Position numbers and translations under genes: made by a program
In this document: one piece after another, positions 37,896 to 47,681 of the stretch
Layout of the letters: each line of letters opens with the position of its first letter
Numbering within the stretch: position 1 is the stretch's first letter
From: Phyllobacterium sp. YR531
Lineage (GTDB): Bacteria; Pseudomonadota; Alphaproteobacteria; Rhizobiales; Rhizobiaceae
Assembly: GCF_000282595.1 (NCBI RefSeq)
Contig: NZ_AKIZ01000013.1
Span: forward strand, 62,001 to 126,000
Direction of reading: 5' to 3'
Length of the DNA stretch: 64,000 nucleotides
Notes under the pieces: model-generated
The model's database searches: none
What the model was told of the DNA's origin: nothing
The model's input: the letters and a program-made list of their open reading frames with translations, nothing else

Positions 37896-38843
37896 TCAAT
37901 TCGTTGGTGCGGTCCAAACCGCATCGGAAATCTTGATCGCATTTGGAATGAGTTTCAGCTTGGCAAAGCGGTCTGCCGTTTCCTGCTGATGAGCTATGAT
38001 TTCCGGAGTAATCGGCTCAACGCTAAATACGGAGCGGTTTGCAGCCAGGATTTGCGCATCCAGCGGCACACCGGTCACCTCATGCAGCGCCTCTGCAACT
38101 TTATCCTTGTTCGCGTTGGCCCACTTCGCCGCCTCGCCCAAGGCAGTGACTGTGGTTGTCACGGCGGCGGGCTGTGCAGCGGCAAAGTCTCTATTGGCAA
38201 TGAAATAGGTTTTTACGTTCAAAACTTCACTGCTCAGAGCCAGAACGCGTGGCTTATAGCGAGTTTCCGCAATGGCAAAGAATGGGTCCCAAACGGCCCA
38301 CGCATCAATCTTGTCGCTGGCAAATGCAGCAGCGGCATCGGCAGGGCTCAGATAGACCGGCGTAATTTCATCAAATCCGAGCTTGGCCTTTTCCAGCGCA
38401 GCAATCAGCAAATTATGCGCGCTGGTGCCTTTTCCAACACCAACCTTCTTGCCCTTCAGATCGGCTAGCGACTGAATTGCCGATTCCGGCTTTACGAAGA
38501 CAGCTTCACCGGCACCATTGGAGGCAAGGGCGGCAACATAAACAATCGCAGAGCCTGCTGACTGGCCGAAAATCGGAGGCGCATCACCCACCCAGCCAAC
38601 ATCAATACTGCCGACATTGAGTGCTTCCACCAATGGTGGACCAGCAGTGAACTCAACCCACTTGACCGTAGCGGGCGCTATGGCTTTTTCAATCACCTTC
38701 TGTTGGCGGGCAACCACAGGCAGACCTGTTTTCTGATAGCCAATCTTTAGTTCCTTCAACGGCTCCGCCGCGAACGCACTGGAGGACATGAAAGCTGCTG
38801 CAAAGAATATGGCTCCAAGAGCTCGGCGTGTCAGTCTTGTCAT
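37896..38843 (-). CDS. ssuA: Aliphatic sulfonate-binding protein
   Basis: A 315-residue periplasmic binding protein with a Tat-like or Sec signal peptide (MTRLTRRALGAIFFAAAFMSSSAFA; two Arg precede the hydrophobic core). ELKIGYQKTGLPVVARQQKV and the GVGKGTSAHNLL loop match SsuA. It captures sulfonates for SsuBC. GAGAGGG lies before the ATG at 38843, preferred to the in-frame 38867. First gene of the ssuADCB-oxygenase operon. Confidence 0.93.
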   Translation of the reverse strand: MTRLTRRALGAIFFAAAFMSSSAFAAEPLKELKIGYQKTGLPVVARQQKVIEKAIAPATVKWVEFTAGPPLVEALNVGSIDVGWVGDAPPIFGQSAGSAIVYVAALASNGAGEAVFVKPESAIQSLADLKGKKVGVGKGTSAHNLLIAALEKAKLGFDEITPVYLSPADAAAAFASDKIDAWAVWDPFFAIAETRYKPRVLALSSEVLNVKTYFIANRDFAAAQPAAVTTTVTALGEAAKWANANKDKVAEALHEVTGVPLDAQILAANRSVFSVEPITPEIIAHQQETADRFAKLKLIPNAIKISDAVWTAPTN

Positions 38844-39013
38844 GGTCCCTCTCGACATTACGGGCATGCGGCAAATCTTCCGCCCGACATGGAATTGGAC
38901 CTATGTTATTTAACTCGACCACTCTAATAGAGAAAAGAAATTTCATAGAGGCACAGTAAAGACGATTAATTTTCTACGGGAGTCCGGAAGCATTGATATG
39001 CACCGCTTCTAAC

Positions 39014-40138
39014 TCAATCGTCGCCGAAACTGCCGCTGAGTTTTAGGCCCTCAATAGTAGTTGCGCCATCCTTGCGCACGACTGTCATCGAACGTATTCC
39101 CGTCCGGGCTGTTATCTCATCGGCAAGGACTTGCGAGTGGGTCACAACCCACAGCTGTGTGCGAGCGGCAGCCTGCGCGATCATCTCGGCGAGCGCTGGC
39201 AGCATTGACGGGTGCAGGCTGGTTTCGGGCTCATTTAGTGCAACCAGACCCGGCAGGCGGTAGGACATCAGTGCCCCCGCAAGCGCAAGAAACCTTATCT
39301 GCCCATCTGACAATTCTTCGGGACGAAAGACCCGTTGTGGGAACTCAGGCAATCGCAGTCCAAACGTAGCCGTTTCCCCCGGCAAAGGCACGTCCAGCAT
39401 GGCGCCCCCCAATGCATCGGCAATGCACGCATCAAGGTCCGCCGTGTCTTCGCGAATATGAACCAGCGTCGCAAAAACTGCCGCCAGATTTCGCCCGTCT
39501 TCGTCAAGCATGGGCGCGGTAATGGCCAAGGCCGGGCGTCTGATTGGCGAATCCCTGTCCGTGCGAAAGCCGTGATAAAACCTCCAGCCGAGAACCGTGG
39601 CCCGCAGATCGCCTATCTCGGGATAACGGCCTGAGACACCGATAATAGCCAGCGCGGTTTCCGAATCGAGCAGTTTGAGGGGATATTGTGTGCGCCTGCC
39701 CGCATCATCCCGCGCAGAAACGACCGGACCCTTGCGGTCCATCATATCGACCGGCCGACCACCGCTATCGATAGACAGCCCCTCTTCCTTGATTTGGGGT
39801 TCAAAAGCAAAGCCGGCTGCCAATGGCGGACGCAGGCCCAGCTCTACTTTGTAATTCGCACGTATGCCGCTGTCGTCATCTTCAAAACACGCATCAAAGC
39901 CCATGCGAACAGGCCCGGGTTTGCGCTTGCCGCTCCACAAGGCTGACTGCATGCCACCCTCGCGCGCGATTTCGTAGGAAAGTGAGCCTTCCGCCGCTGC
40001 TTTGATCAACTGCATGGAACGATAGAGATTAGACTTGCCAACACCATTCTCGCCAACGAACAGCGCAAGCTGGCCAATATCGAGCCGTATGGAGCGGAGC
40101 GACCGGTAACCGGTCGCAAAGAGTGAGGTCAGGCGCAT
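39014..40138 (-). CDS. AAA family ATPase (RecF/SMC-like, AAA_21)
   Basis: A 374-residue ABC-type head ATPase: Walker A GENGVGKSN (about 30-38), a mid region without coiled coil, signature-like RPEELSDGQIRFLAL, and Walker B LVALNEPETSLHPSM followed by THSQVLAD. Single-gene members of this class are often called RloC/Old-like or predicted ATPases, some in defence systems, but no nuclease or partner gene adjoins here. It lies downstream of lptE, where related genomes commonly have holA. Role unknown. Confidence 0.85.
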   Translation of the reverse strand: MRLTSLFATGYRSLRSIRLDIGQLALFVGENGVGKSNLYRSMQLIKAAAEGSLSYEIAREGGMQSALWSGKRKPGPVRMGFDACFEDDDSGIRANYKVELGLRPPLAAGFAFEPQIKEEGLSIDSGGRPVDMMDRKGPVVSARDDAGRRTQYPLKLLDSETALAIIGVSGRYPEIGDLRATVLGWRFYHGFRTDRDSPIRRPALAITAPMLDEDGRNLAAVFATLVHIREDTADLDACIADALGGAMLDVPLPGETATFGLRLPEFPQRVFRPEELSDGQIRFLALAGALMSYRLPGLVALNEPETSLHPSMLPALAEMIAQAAARTQLWVVTHSQVLADEITARTGIRSMTVVRKDGATTIEGLKLSGSFGDD

Positions 40139-40165
40139 CAATTGCTTCCGCCCGCAATCATAAAA

Positions 40166-40747
40166 TCAGAACTTGGACAGGTCCTGTGCAACACTCAGGT
40201 TCAACGCCTCGGCAAGTTCCCGCGCTGCACGATTATTCGCATCACGAGCCGCCCGTGTGGCTGCAAAACGCTGTCTTGGCGAATCATAATTCGACGTAAC
40301 GATCCGGGTCTGCTGGCCAACGACCTTGCCGTCTGACGTCCGGGTCAGAACATAGGTACCCGTCATACGAATCAAACCTGCCGTTGGCTGCCCTGATTTG
40401 TCGTTGGTTGCGTTCTGGATGAGTGCCAGAGACAGATTCTTTGAGCTTACCACGAGCCGCAGTGAATATGCGGGGCTGGCAGGCTGACCGGCACCACCGG
40501 CAAACAGGAAGATCATGTGATTACGCACTTCCTGCGTAACGCGGTCGTAAGGCTGATTGATGGAAACACTCGCCAGCTTGGAGCGCATGCTTCCGTTCAC
40601 GCCAACGCTGCTACCGGCGGCAGGCGCTGAATCGGAATAAAGCGGCCGAACCTGACAACCACCTGCAACCAACGCCAATCCCACAACGCACAGGGATAAT
40701 AAACGCTTGGGGCTGGAGCCCTGCATCCAACGATCAGACAACAACAT
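40166..40747 (-). CDS. lptE: LPS assembly lipoprotein LptE
   Basis: A 193-residue outer-membrane lipoprotein with lipobox LVAGGC (Cys31) and the conserved CQVRPLY after it. It plugs LptD and helps deliver LPS to the surface. The ATG at 40747 has AGAGGA ahead of it inside leuS and overlaps the leuS end by 14 bp; an alternative ATG at 40726 gives a shorter signal. leuS-lptE coupling is conserved in alphaproteobacteria. Confidence 0.88.
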   Translation of the reverse strand: MLLSDRWMQGSSPKRLLSLCVVGLALVAGGCQVRPLYSDSAPAAGSSVGVNGSMRSKLASVSINQPYDRVTQEVRNHMIFLFAGGAGQPASPAYSLRLVVSSKNLSLALIQNATNDKSGQPTAGLIRMTGTYVLTRTSDGKVVGQQTRIVTSNYDSPRQRFAATRAARDANNRAARELAEALNLSVAQDLSKF

Positions 40748-43364
40748 TGATGATCCTCTGCGGTACGATAATGACTTTCTTTGGCGAATTGCCATTCAAC
40801 GCTGCCTGTACAAAATCAAGCGCAAGCACGGCCTTTTCGGCCGTCAATTGATCCGCATCGCGGGCAATTGTCAAATCCCCACGCTTCTTTCCGTTGATCT
40901 GCACAGGCATGGTGACATCGTTCTCGACAATCAGCGCCGGATCGAACTCGGGCCATGGCCGGTGGGCAATCAAATCATCGCCGCCAAGCACCTTCCAGCA
41001 CTCTTCGGCCAGATGCGGCATCATCGGTGCAATCATGGAGAGCAGCATTTCTGTTGCCTGCTTACATGCGCCGGTCGACACAGCGTCGGCTTCTCCCGCG
41101 GCAATCTTCTGCAGAGGTGCCACCAACAGGTTTACCAGTTCGTACAAGCGCGCTACGGCCTTGTTGAAGCCCAGTTTTTCAAGGTCTTCACCGACCAGCT
41201 TGACCGTGCGATGCGCCGCCTTCGAAATCTGCAAGGCGTCGCCGTCTCTCGCCGCAACCGGCTTCACGCCGCGCAAAGCTTCAGCCGCTTCCGAAACCAG
41301 CCGCCATACGCGCTGCACAAAACGATGAGCACCTTCTGCACCGGCTTCCGTCCAGATCACATCGCGCTCAGGCGGCGAATCGGACAGCATGAACCAACGG
41401 GCAGTATCAGCACCATAGGACGCAATGATGTCATCCGGATCGACAACATTTTTCTTCGACTTCGACATCTTCTCGATCGAGCCGATTTCGACTTCCTCGC
41501 CGGTGGCAATCAAAACCGCACGGCGTTTGCCGTCAGCTTCTTCCAACCGCACCTCTGCTGGAGTAACCCAATTGCCGTTTGCGCCGGTGCCAAGGCGATA
41601 GGTCTCATGCACGACCATGCCTTGTGTGAACAAGCCTTTGAAGGGCTCGCTTATGTCCAGATGACCGGCAACCTTCATCGCGCGTGTGAAGAAGCGTGAA
41701 TAGAGCAGATGCAGGATCGCGTGCTCGATACCGCCAATATACTGATCAACCGGCAACCAGTGATTGGCGACTTTCGGATTGGTCGGCTCGTTTTCCCAAG
41801 GAGCGGTAAAGCGTGCAAAATACCAGGATGAATCAACGAATGTGTCCATCGTGTCGGTTTCGCGGCGTGCTGCCTTTCCGCAATTAGGGCATTTGACATG
41901 ACGCCAGGTTGGATGACGATCCAGCGGGTTACCGGGGCGGTCAAACTCCACATCGTCCGGCAACTTCACCGGCAGGTCGGCTTTGGGAACCGGCACGACA
42001 CCGCAATCGTCGCAATGGATCATCGGTATCGGACAACCCCAATAACGCTGGCGGGAGATACCCCAGTCACGCAAACGGAAATTGACCTTGCGCTCGCCTT
42101 GCTGGCGACCACCGATTGTCTGGTTTTCAAGCTTTTTCGCAACTTCGTCGAAAGCGGCCGCTGGGGTCAGGCCGTCGAGATAGCGTGAATTGATCATCAC
42201 ACCATCGTCGACATAGGCCGTTTCCGTAATCTGGAACGTCGCCGCATCCCCGCCTTCCGGCATGACAACCGGTACAACAGGCAAGCCATACTTGTTGGCG
42301 AAATCCAGATCGCGCTGATCGCCGGACGGGCAGCCGAAAATCGCACCCGTGCCATATTCCATCAGAACGAAGTTCGCGACATAGACCGGCAGCGTCCAGC
42401 TCGCATCCAGCGGATGGACGACGCGCAAACCCGTATCAAAGCCCTTCTTGTCAGCCGTTTCCAGCGCAGCAACAGATGTTCCGGCACGGCGACATTCCTC
42501 GTTGAACTCAGCCAAAGCAGGATTGCTCTCGGCAGCTTTCTTTGCAAGAGGATGGTCGGCAGCAATAGCAATGAACGACGCGCCAAACAGCGTATCGGGA
42601 CGGGTCGTATAAACTTCGATCTCAGCGGCTTCAGGCGTGGCGGAGTTCCCATCCAGCGCCCAGCGGATCAGCATGCCTTCAGACTTGCCGATCCAGTTGC
42701 GCTGCATCAGGCGCACCTTGTCCGGCCACTGATCCAACCCGTCCAGCGCACCCAGCAATTCTTCGTTGAAATCGGTGATCTTGAAAAACCATTGCGTCAG
42801 TTCGCGCTGTTCAACCAGAGCGCCCGAACGCCAGCCGCGTCCATCAATGACCTGCTCATTGGCAAGCACCGTCATATCTTCCGGGTCCCAATTGACCTTG
42901 GAAGATTTGCGCGTCACCAGACCCTTCTCAACGAAATCAAGGAATAGTATCTGCTGGCGGTGATAATATTCAACGTCGCAAGTTGCGAATTCACGCGACC
43001 AGTCAAGCGACAGCCCCATGGACTTCAGCTGTTTGCGCATCGAATCGATATTCTGATAGGTCCAGGCCTTCGGGTGAACCTTGTTCTGCATGGCGGCATT
43101 CTCCGCAGGCATGCCGAAAGCATCCCAACCCATGGGATGCAGAACGTTGAAACCCTTTGCGCGCTTGTAACGCGCTACAACATCACCCATCGCATAATTG
43201 CGCACGTGCCCCATGTGAATGCGGCCTGAAGGATAGGGGAACATCTCAAGCACATAATAGGGATCACGCGGATCATCATTGCTGGTTTCAAAAAGCTTGG
43301 CATCGTCCCAAACTTTCTGCCAATGCTTTTCTGCCACACGCGGGTTGTAACGTTCGGTTGCCAT
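40734..43364 (-). CDS. leuS: Leucyl-tRNA synthetase
   Basis: An 876-residue class I synthetase with the HIGH-type motif [15 protein letters not shown] and KMSKSKKN, an editing domain between, and zinc-binding CPNCGKAA near residue 490. It charges tRNA-Leu. It overlaps lptE downstream. Length and motifs are normal. Confidence 0.97.
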   Translation of the reverse strand: MATERYNPRVAEKHWQKVWDDAKLFETSNDDPRDPYYVLEMFPYPSGRIHMGHVRNYAMGDVVARYKRAKGFNVLHPMGWDAFGMPAENAAMQNKVHPKAWTYQNIDSMRKQLKSMGLSLDWSREFATCDVEYYHRQQILFLDFVEKGLVTRKSSKVNWDPEDMTVLANEQVIDGRGWRSGALVEQRELTQWFFKITDFNEELLGALDGLDQWPDKVRLMQRNWIGKSEGMLIRWALDGNSATPEAAEIEVYTTRPDTLFGASFIAIAADHPLAKKAAESNPALAEFNEECRRAGTSVAALETADKKGFDTGLRVVHPLDASWTLPVYVANFVLMEYGTGAIFGCPSGDQRDLDFANKYGLPVVPVVMPEGGDAATFQITETAYVDDGVMINSRYLDGLTPAAAFDEVAKKLENQTIGGRQQGERKVNFRLRDWGISRQRYWGCPIPMIHCDDCGVVPVPKADLPVKLPDDVEFDRPGNPLDRHPTWRHVKCPNCGKAARRETDTMDTFVDSSWYFARFTAPWENEPTNPKVANHWLPVDQYIGGIEHAILHLLYSRFFTRAMKVAGHLDISEPFKGLFTQGMVVHETYRLGTGANGNWVTPAEVRLEEADGKRRAVLIATGEEVEIGSIEKMSKSKKNVVDPDDIIASYGADTARWFMLSDSPPERDVIWTEAGAEGAHRFVQRVWRLVSEAAEALRGVKPVAARDGDALQISKAAHRTVKLVGEDLEKLGFNKAVARLYELVNLLVAPLQKIAAGEADAVSTGACKQATEMLLSMIAPMMPHLAEECWKVLGGDDLIAHRPWPEFDPALIVENDVTMPVQINGKKRGDLTIARDADQLTAEKAVLALDFVQAALNGNSPKKVIIVPQRIINVVV

Positions 43365-43429
43365 GAACGGAATTCTCTTCCAAAGGATACTGGATTAGGG
43401 TGCGTCGAAGTTCAGGTCAGGGTGAGCCC

Positions 43430-43522
43430 AAAATGGTCGTTTTCGTGAACCGGAACGGAGTGAACTTTTGGTTCATCAGTACCGGAAACGTAGAAAAATG
43501 CCATTTGCAGGCCACCATGGCG
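43430..43522 (+). repeat. Dispersed intergenic repeat, copy 2
   Basis: A roughly 93-bp non-coding stretch in the leuS-yggS gap, related to 31011-31080 by ordered shared blocks (AAATGGT, GAACCG, ACTTTTGG, GCCATTTGCAG). It carries an extra segment (CATCAGTACCGGAAACG) absent from copy 1. The rest of the 280-bp gap holds nothing else I recognise. Confidence 0.55.
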
Positions 43523-43644
43523 TGAATCTCGCACACCCTAGTTGGGCGGACCTTCACCACGTATTAGATGAACCGTCAACCACTTGACACTTATCGGGCC
43601 TGCTAAAACCGGCTCGAAACTTATAAATAGGACAAGAACCTGCC

Positions 43645-44307
43645 ATGTCGACTGTTGTTGATCAACTTTTTATCGTTCGTACTGCAATCGGCAAGGCATC
43701 GGTTGAAGCCGGGCGCAAGGAGGATTCGGTAACACTGGTCGCCGTTTCAAAAACCTTTGACGCTGATGAAATCCGCCCCGCACTGGAGGCCGGGCAACGA
43801 GTGTTCGGAGAAAACCGCGTTCAGGAAGCACAAGGCAAATGGCCAGCGCTCAGGGCGGAATTTCCCGACGTCGAATTGCACCTCATCGGACCGTTGCAAT
43901 CCAACAAATCCGAGGACGCAGTCGCCCTCTTCGACGTCATCGAAACTGTCGACCGCGAGAAAATCGCCGCTGCACTTGCTATGGAAATGAAAAAACAGAA
44001 TCGCTTTCCCAAGCTTTATGTGCAGGTCAATACAGGGTCGGAGCCGCAAAAGGCCGGAATTGAACCAAAAGATGCCGTGACTTTCGTCAAGCGTTGCCGC
44101 GATGTCCACGGCCTGACCATTGAAGGGCTCATGTGCATTCCTCCGGCGGATGAAAATCCCGGGCCGCATTTTGCCCTGCTGCGTAAAATCGCAGAGGAAG
44201 CTAAAGTCGAAAAACTTTCCATGGGCATGTCGGGTGATTATAAGACCGCCGTCGGTTTTGGTGCAACGTCCGTGCGCGTTGGTTCGGCAATCTTTGGTAC
44301 GCGATAA
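43645..44307 (+). CDS. YggS/PROSC family PLP homeostasis protein
   Basis: A 220-residue PLP-binding barrel with the Schiff-base Lys36 in LVAVSKTF, and FGENRVQEA, HLIGPLQSNK and MGMSGDYKTAV motifs. YggS proteins buffer pyridoxal phosphate and affect amino- and keto-acid balance; they have no proven catalytic reaction. A single gene here, divergent from leuS. Confidence 0.93.
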   Translation: MSTVVDQLFIVRTAIGKASVEAGRKEDSVTLVAVSKTFDADEIRPALEAGQRVFGENRVQEAQGKWPALRAEFPDVELHLIGPLQSNKSEDAVALFDVIETVDREKIAAALAMEMKKQNRFPKLYVQVNTGSEPQKAGIEPKDAVTFVKRCRDVHGLTIEGLMCIPPADENPGPHFALLRKIAEEAKVEKLSMGMSGDYKTAVGFGATSVRVGSAIFGTR

Positions 44308-44310
44308 TAT

Positions 44311-44339
44311 TTGACTTCATTGCATGCATTGCATACATT
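44311..44339 (+). promoter_or_regulatory. Promoter and likely operator of the FitAB-type pair
   Basis: TTGACT-N17-TACATT, a good sigma-70 match, ends 28 bp before the antitoxin ATG. The spacer holds two tandem 9-mers, TTGCATGCA and TTGCATACA (44320-44337), the first containing a TGCATGCA palindrome. This suits binding by a ribbon-helix-helix antitoxin for autoregulation. Confidence 0.6.
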
Positions 44340-44367
44340 TTTGCTTCCGAGCTTATGGAGTTTGCCA

Positions 44368-44610
44368 ATGGCTATGCTGACAATCCGGAATATCGATGAA
44401 GGTGTGAAAGAACGGTTGCGTGTTCGAGCCGCCCAGAACGGTCATTCCATGGAAGAAGAGGCACGGCTAATTCTGAAGCGGGCAACAGGCGGCATTACCG
44501 GAAAAGAGCTTTGGGATTTGTCTCGCGAAATGTTCGGAGAAGATGACGGTGTTGCACTCGAATTGCCAGATCGTCACAATGATCGACCACCGGTTAATTT
44601 TGAACAATGA
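44368..44610 (+). CDS. FitA-like ribbon-helix-helix antitoxin
   Basis: An 80-residue protein starting MAMLTIRNIDEGVKERLRVR, the FitA/Arc ribbon-helix-helix pattern, with EEEARLILKRA as the second helix. The C-terminal tail (ALELPDRHNDRPPVNFEQ) would wrap the toxin. TGGAG precedes the ATG at 44368. Its stop overlaps the toxin start by 4 bp. Confidence 0.88.
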   Translation: MAMLTIRNIDEGVKERLRVRAAQNGHSMEEEARLILKRATGGITGKELWDLSREMFGEDDGVALELPDRHNDRPPVNFEQ

Positions 44611-45020
44611 TCGTTCTTGATACCAACGTTATTTCTGAGCTTCTAGGCGTCAAAGCCGACAACGGCTTGCGCAAGTGGCTTGTCGGGCTTGATGACACGC
44701 CTCTCGCTACAACTTCGATCACGATCGCTGAAATTGAATTTGGAATACAGAGACTGCCTGCGGGAGCGCGCAGAAACCAGCTTCACACAGCCTTTGAAAC
44801 CTATATCCGTACACTTCCCGTTTTGCCCTTGGACGATGTAGCTGCATATAAGGCTGGACAGTACCGCGCTTTGCGTGAATCCGCAGGAAGGCCAGCCACA
44901 TTAGCCGATATGATGATTGCGGGTATAGTGAGTGTGGTAGGTGGCACATTGGCAACGCGCAATACCAAAGACTTTACAGGCCTGCCGCTTCAAATCATTG
45001 ATCCGTGGCAGGTTCAGTAG
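44607..45020 (+). CDS. FitB/VapC-like PIN-domain toxin
   Basis: A 137-residue PIN-domain ribonuclease. The metal-binding acids are at Asp5 (VLDTNVISEL), the TIAEIEFG Glu and the DMMIAG Asp in the C-terminal part; the fourth lies in ATRNTKDF. It would cut RNA when freed from FitA. Operon with the antitoxin; acs follows 31 bp later, so partial read-through into acs is possible. Confidence 0.9.
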   Translation: MIVLDTNVISELLGVKADNGLRKWLVGLDDTPLATTSITIAEIEFGIQRLPAGARRNQLHTAFETYIRTLPVLPLDDVAAYKAGQYRALRESAGRPATLADMMIAGIVSVVGGTLATRNTKDFTGLPLQIIDPWQVQ

Positions 45021-45051
45021 ATAAAACAAACCGTTCAAGTGGAGGAAATGA

Positions 45052-47004
45052 ATGTCCGAGAAGGTATATCCCGTGCTGGCCAGCGCGAAGAAAAACGCGC
45101 TTATCGACAATGATACCTATCTCAGCTGGTACAAGCAGAGCATCAAGGACCCGGAAAAATTCTGGGGCAAACACGGCAAGCGTATCGACTGGTTCAAGCC
45201 CTATACCAAGGTCAAGAACACCTCGTTCACCGGCAAGGTTTCCATCAAGTGGTTTGAGGATGGCGTAACCAACGTCGCCTATAATTGCATTGACCGGCAT
45301 TTGAAGAAGCGTGGCGATCAAGTTGCGATCATCTGGGAAGGTGACAATCCTTACCTCGACAAGAAGATCACCTATAACGAGCTTTACGATCAGGTCTGCC
45401 GCCTCGCCAATGTGATGAAGAAGCATGGCGTCAAGAAGGGCGACCGCGTAACCATCTACATGCCGATGATCCCGGAAGCATCCTATGCGATGCTGGCCTG
45501 CGCGCGCATCGGCGCCGTTCACTCCGTTGTCTTCGGCGGCTTTTCGCCAGACGCTTTGGCCGGACGCATCATCGATTGCGAATCCACTTTCGTTATTACT
45601 GCCGATGAGGGCATGCGCGGCGGCAAGCCGATCCCGCTCAAGGACAATACCGACAAGGCTATCGACATCGCTGCCAAGCACCACGTCATGGTCAAGAACG
45701 TGCTTGTTGTGCGCCGCACCGGCGGCAAGACTACCTGGGCCAACAGCCGCGACTTCTGGTATCACGAAGAAATCGCCTCGGTAAAAGGCGACTGCAAGCC
45801 GGAAAAGATGAAGGCGGAAGATCCGCTGTTCATTCTTTATACATCAGGATCTACGGGCAAGCCGAAAGGTGTCCTGCACACCACGGGCGGCTATCTCGTC
45901 TACGCCTCCATGACCCATGAATATGTTTTCGATTATCACGAAGGCGATATCTATTGGTGCACCGCCGATGTGGGCTGGGTTACGGGCCACTCCTATATTG
46001 TCTATGGCCCGCTCGCCAATGGTGCGACGACGCTGATGTTTGAAGGCGTTCCCAACTATCCTTCCGTGTCGCGTTTCTGGGAAGTCATCGACAAGCACAA
46101 GGTCAATATTTTCTATACTGCACCCACCGCCCTGCGCGCTTTGATGGGTGCTGGCGATGAGCCGGTCAAGAAGACGTCGCGTAAGTCATTGCGTGTTCTC
46201 GGTTCGGTTGGTGAACCCATCAACCCGGAAGCCTGGGAATGGTATTATCAGGTGGTTGGCGAAAAGCGCTCCCCCATTGTCGACACCTGGTGGCAGACGG
46301 AAACCGGCGGTATTCTGATAACCCCGCTCCCCGGTGCAACGGCTCTTAAACCCGGCTCTGCAACGCGGCCTTTCTTCGGCGTACAGCCACAGCTTGTCGA
46401 CAATGAAGGCGATGTGGTCGAAGGCGCTGCAGATGGCAATCTTTGCATCGTCGATTCATGGCCGGGCCAGATGCGTACGCTTTATGGAGATCACAAGCGT
46501 TTCATTGAAGCCTATTTCTCTACGTACAAAGGCAAGTATTTTACAGGCGATGGCTGCCGCCGCGACAAGGACGGCTATTACTGGATTACCGGCCGTGTCG
46601 ACGATGTTCTCAATGTCTCGGGCCACCGCATGGGAACGGCAGAAGTCGAATCGGCGCTGGTATCTCACGATACGGTTTCCGAAGCGGCAGTCGTTGGTTA
46701 TCCGCATGATCTCAAGGGACAGGGCATTTATTGCTACGTCACTCTGATGGCTGGTCTCGAAGGAACAGATGAGTTGCGCAAGGAGCTCATCACCCATGTC
46801 CGCAAGGAAATCGGACCCATCGCTTCCCCGGACAAAATTCAGTTTGCGCCGGGCTTGCCCAAAACACGTTCGGGCAAGATCATGCGCCGGATTCTGCGCA
46901 AGATCGCAGAGGATGATTTCGGCTCGCTTGGCGATACATCGACACTGGCAGACCCGGCCGTTGTCGATGACCTGATTGCAAACAGACAAAACAAGAAGGG
47001 CTGA
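45052..47004 (+). CDS. acs: Acetyl-CoA synthetase
   Basis: A 650-residue AMP-forming synthetase. The P-loop-like [12 protein letters not shown], the acetate-pocket WWQTETGG, and the C-terminal [14 protein letters not shown] with the regulatory Lys are intact. It makes acetyl-CoA from acetate, CoA and ATP. GTGGAGG precedes the ATG. Normal length. Confidence 0.97.
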   Translation: MSEKVYPVLASAKKNALIDNDTYLSWYKQSIKDPEKFWGKHGKRIDWFKPYTKVKNTSFTGKVSIKWFEDGVTNVAYNCIDRHLKKRGDQVAIIWEGDNPYLDKKITYNELYDQVCRLANVMKKHGVKKGDRVTIYMPMIPEASYAMLACARIGAVHSVVFGGFSPDALAGRIIDCESTFVITADEGMRGGKPIPLKDNTDKAIDIAAKHHVMVKNVLVVRRTGGKTTWANSRDFWYHEEIASVKGDCKPEKMKAEDPLFILYTSGSTGKPKGVLHTTGGYLVYASMTHEYVFDYHEGDIYWCTADVGWVTGHSYIVYGPLANGATTLMFEGVPNYPSVSRFWEVIDKHKVNIFYTAPTALRALMGAGDEPVKKTSRKSLRVLGSVGEPINPEAWEWYYQVVGEKRSPIVDTWWQTETGGILITPLPGATALKPGSATRPFFGVQPQLVDNEGDVVEGAADGNLCIVDSWPGQMRTLYGDHKRFIEAYFSTYKGKYFTGDGCRRDKDGYYWITGRVDDVLNVSGHRMGTAEVESALVSHDTVSEAAVVGYPHDLKGQGIYCYVTLMAGLEGTDELRKELITHVRKEIGPIASPDKIQFAPGLPKTRSGKIMRRILRKIAEDDFGSLGDTSTLADPAVVDDLIANRQNKKG

Positions 47005-47083
47005 TACTCGGGCACTGGCGATCTAGTTACGTGGGGTCGCCTTTGACTCGTTAGCTCCATAAGCACGCTTGCAATATCATCAA

Positions 47084-47220
47084 TGCGTGGTTCGCCCTTC
47101 GACAAGCTCAGGACGGCTCGCCATGAGGAAGATTGTGCATGGCAGGGTTGCTTGCAGCCTCTCAAATGAGGTTTCTGCAATAACCAACCTTCCTCATGGT
47201 GAGCCCCGTCGAACCACGCA
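47084..47220. repeat. Palindromic intergenic element with 11-bp terminal inverted repeats
   Basis: The ends TGCGTGGTTCG and CGAACCACGCA are perfect inverted repeats 137 bp apart; inside, CTCGCCATGAGGAAG pairs with CTTCCTCATGGTGAG. The left arm carries an extra block with CCCTTCGACAAGCTCAGGA, a sequence I recall as widely dispersed in alphaproteobacterial genomes. It lies in the 327-bp gap after acs, which otherwise holds no gene, and could act as a large terminator or be a MITE-like repeat. Confidence 0.7.
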
Positions 47221-47331
47221 TTTTAGGATCTGCAGCTAAATTAGCTTCCAACATTGTAAATGCTCCTCATGATGCAAGCCGCGGGTATGAAGGGCGCGAA
47301 GCACGCACAACACGTTTGCACGCAGGAGCTA

Positions 47332-47616
47332 TCAGCAGCCAATTTGCTGTCTGATCAGATCGACCTCTTCTTTGGAGCTACAGACGTTCTCACAAGGGAT
47401 TCCGTCGCTATCCCCGTCTGCGCGGCCATATCCATCGCACCAGATTTGCACCGCTTCTTCGCAGGAACTCACTTGCTTGCAGGTGATACGGGCCACCAAT
47501 TTAAGCCATGGCGATTGCAATGGCCTTTCGCCCGTTTCGAACAGCGGGGCAGTATTGGCCGCAACGCCGAAGAATGTCGCCGCAAACAAACAAGATACGA
47601 AGGCAGAAACGCGCAT
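47332..47616 (-). CDS. Secreted excalibur-domain protein
   Basis: A 94-residue protein with a signal peptide (MRVSAFVSCLFAATFFGVAANT) and an excalibur calcium-binding-like motif, DGDSDGIPCENVC, near residues 66-78. Further cysteines (ITCKQVSSCEEA, IWCDGYG, QQIGC) suggest disulfides in the periplasm or outside. Excalibur domains are often fused to nucleases or surface proteins; here the domain stands nearly alone. Function unknown. The ATG at 47616 has AGGGG before it; the frame is open five codons further. Confidence 0.8.
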   Translation of the reverse strand: MRVSAFVSCLFAATFFGVAANTAPLFETGERPLQSPWLKLVARITCKQVSSCEEAVQIWCDGYGRADGDSDGIPCENVCSSKEEVDLIRQQIGC

Positions 47617-47681
47617 GAATACCCCTGACAATGGTACTCATGCTACGCTACAACTAGAAGTAGATTTGTCTATACTACCTT

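Noticed and set aside
40707-41699. 330-codon plus-strand frame
   Set aside because: It is opposite leuS and carries no domain signature.
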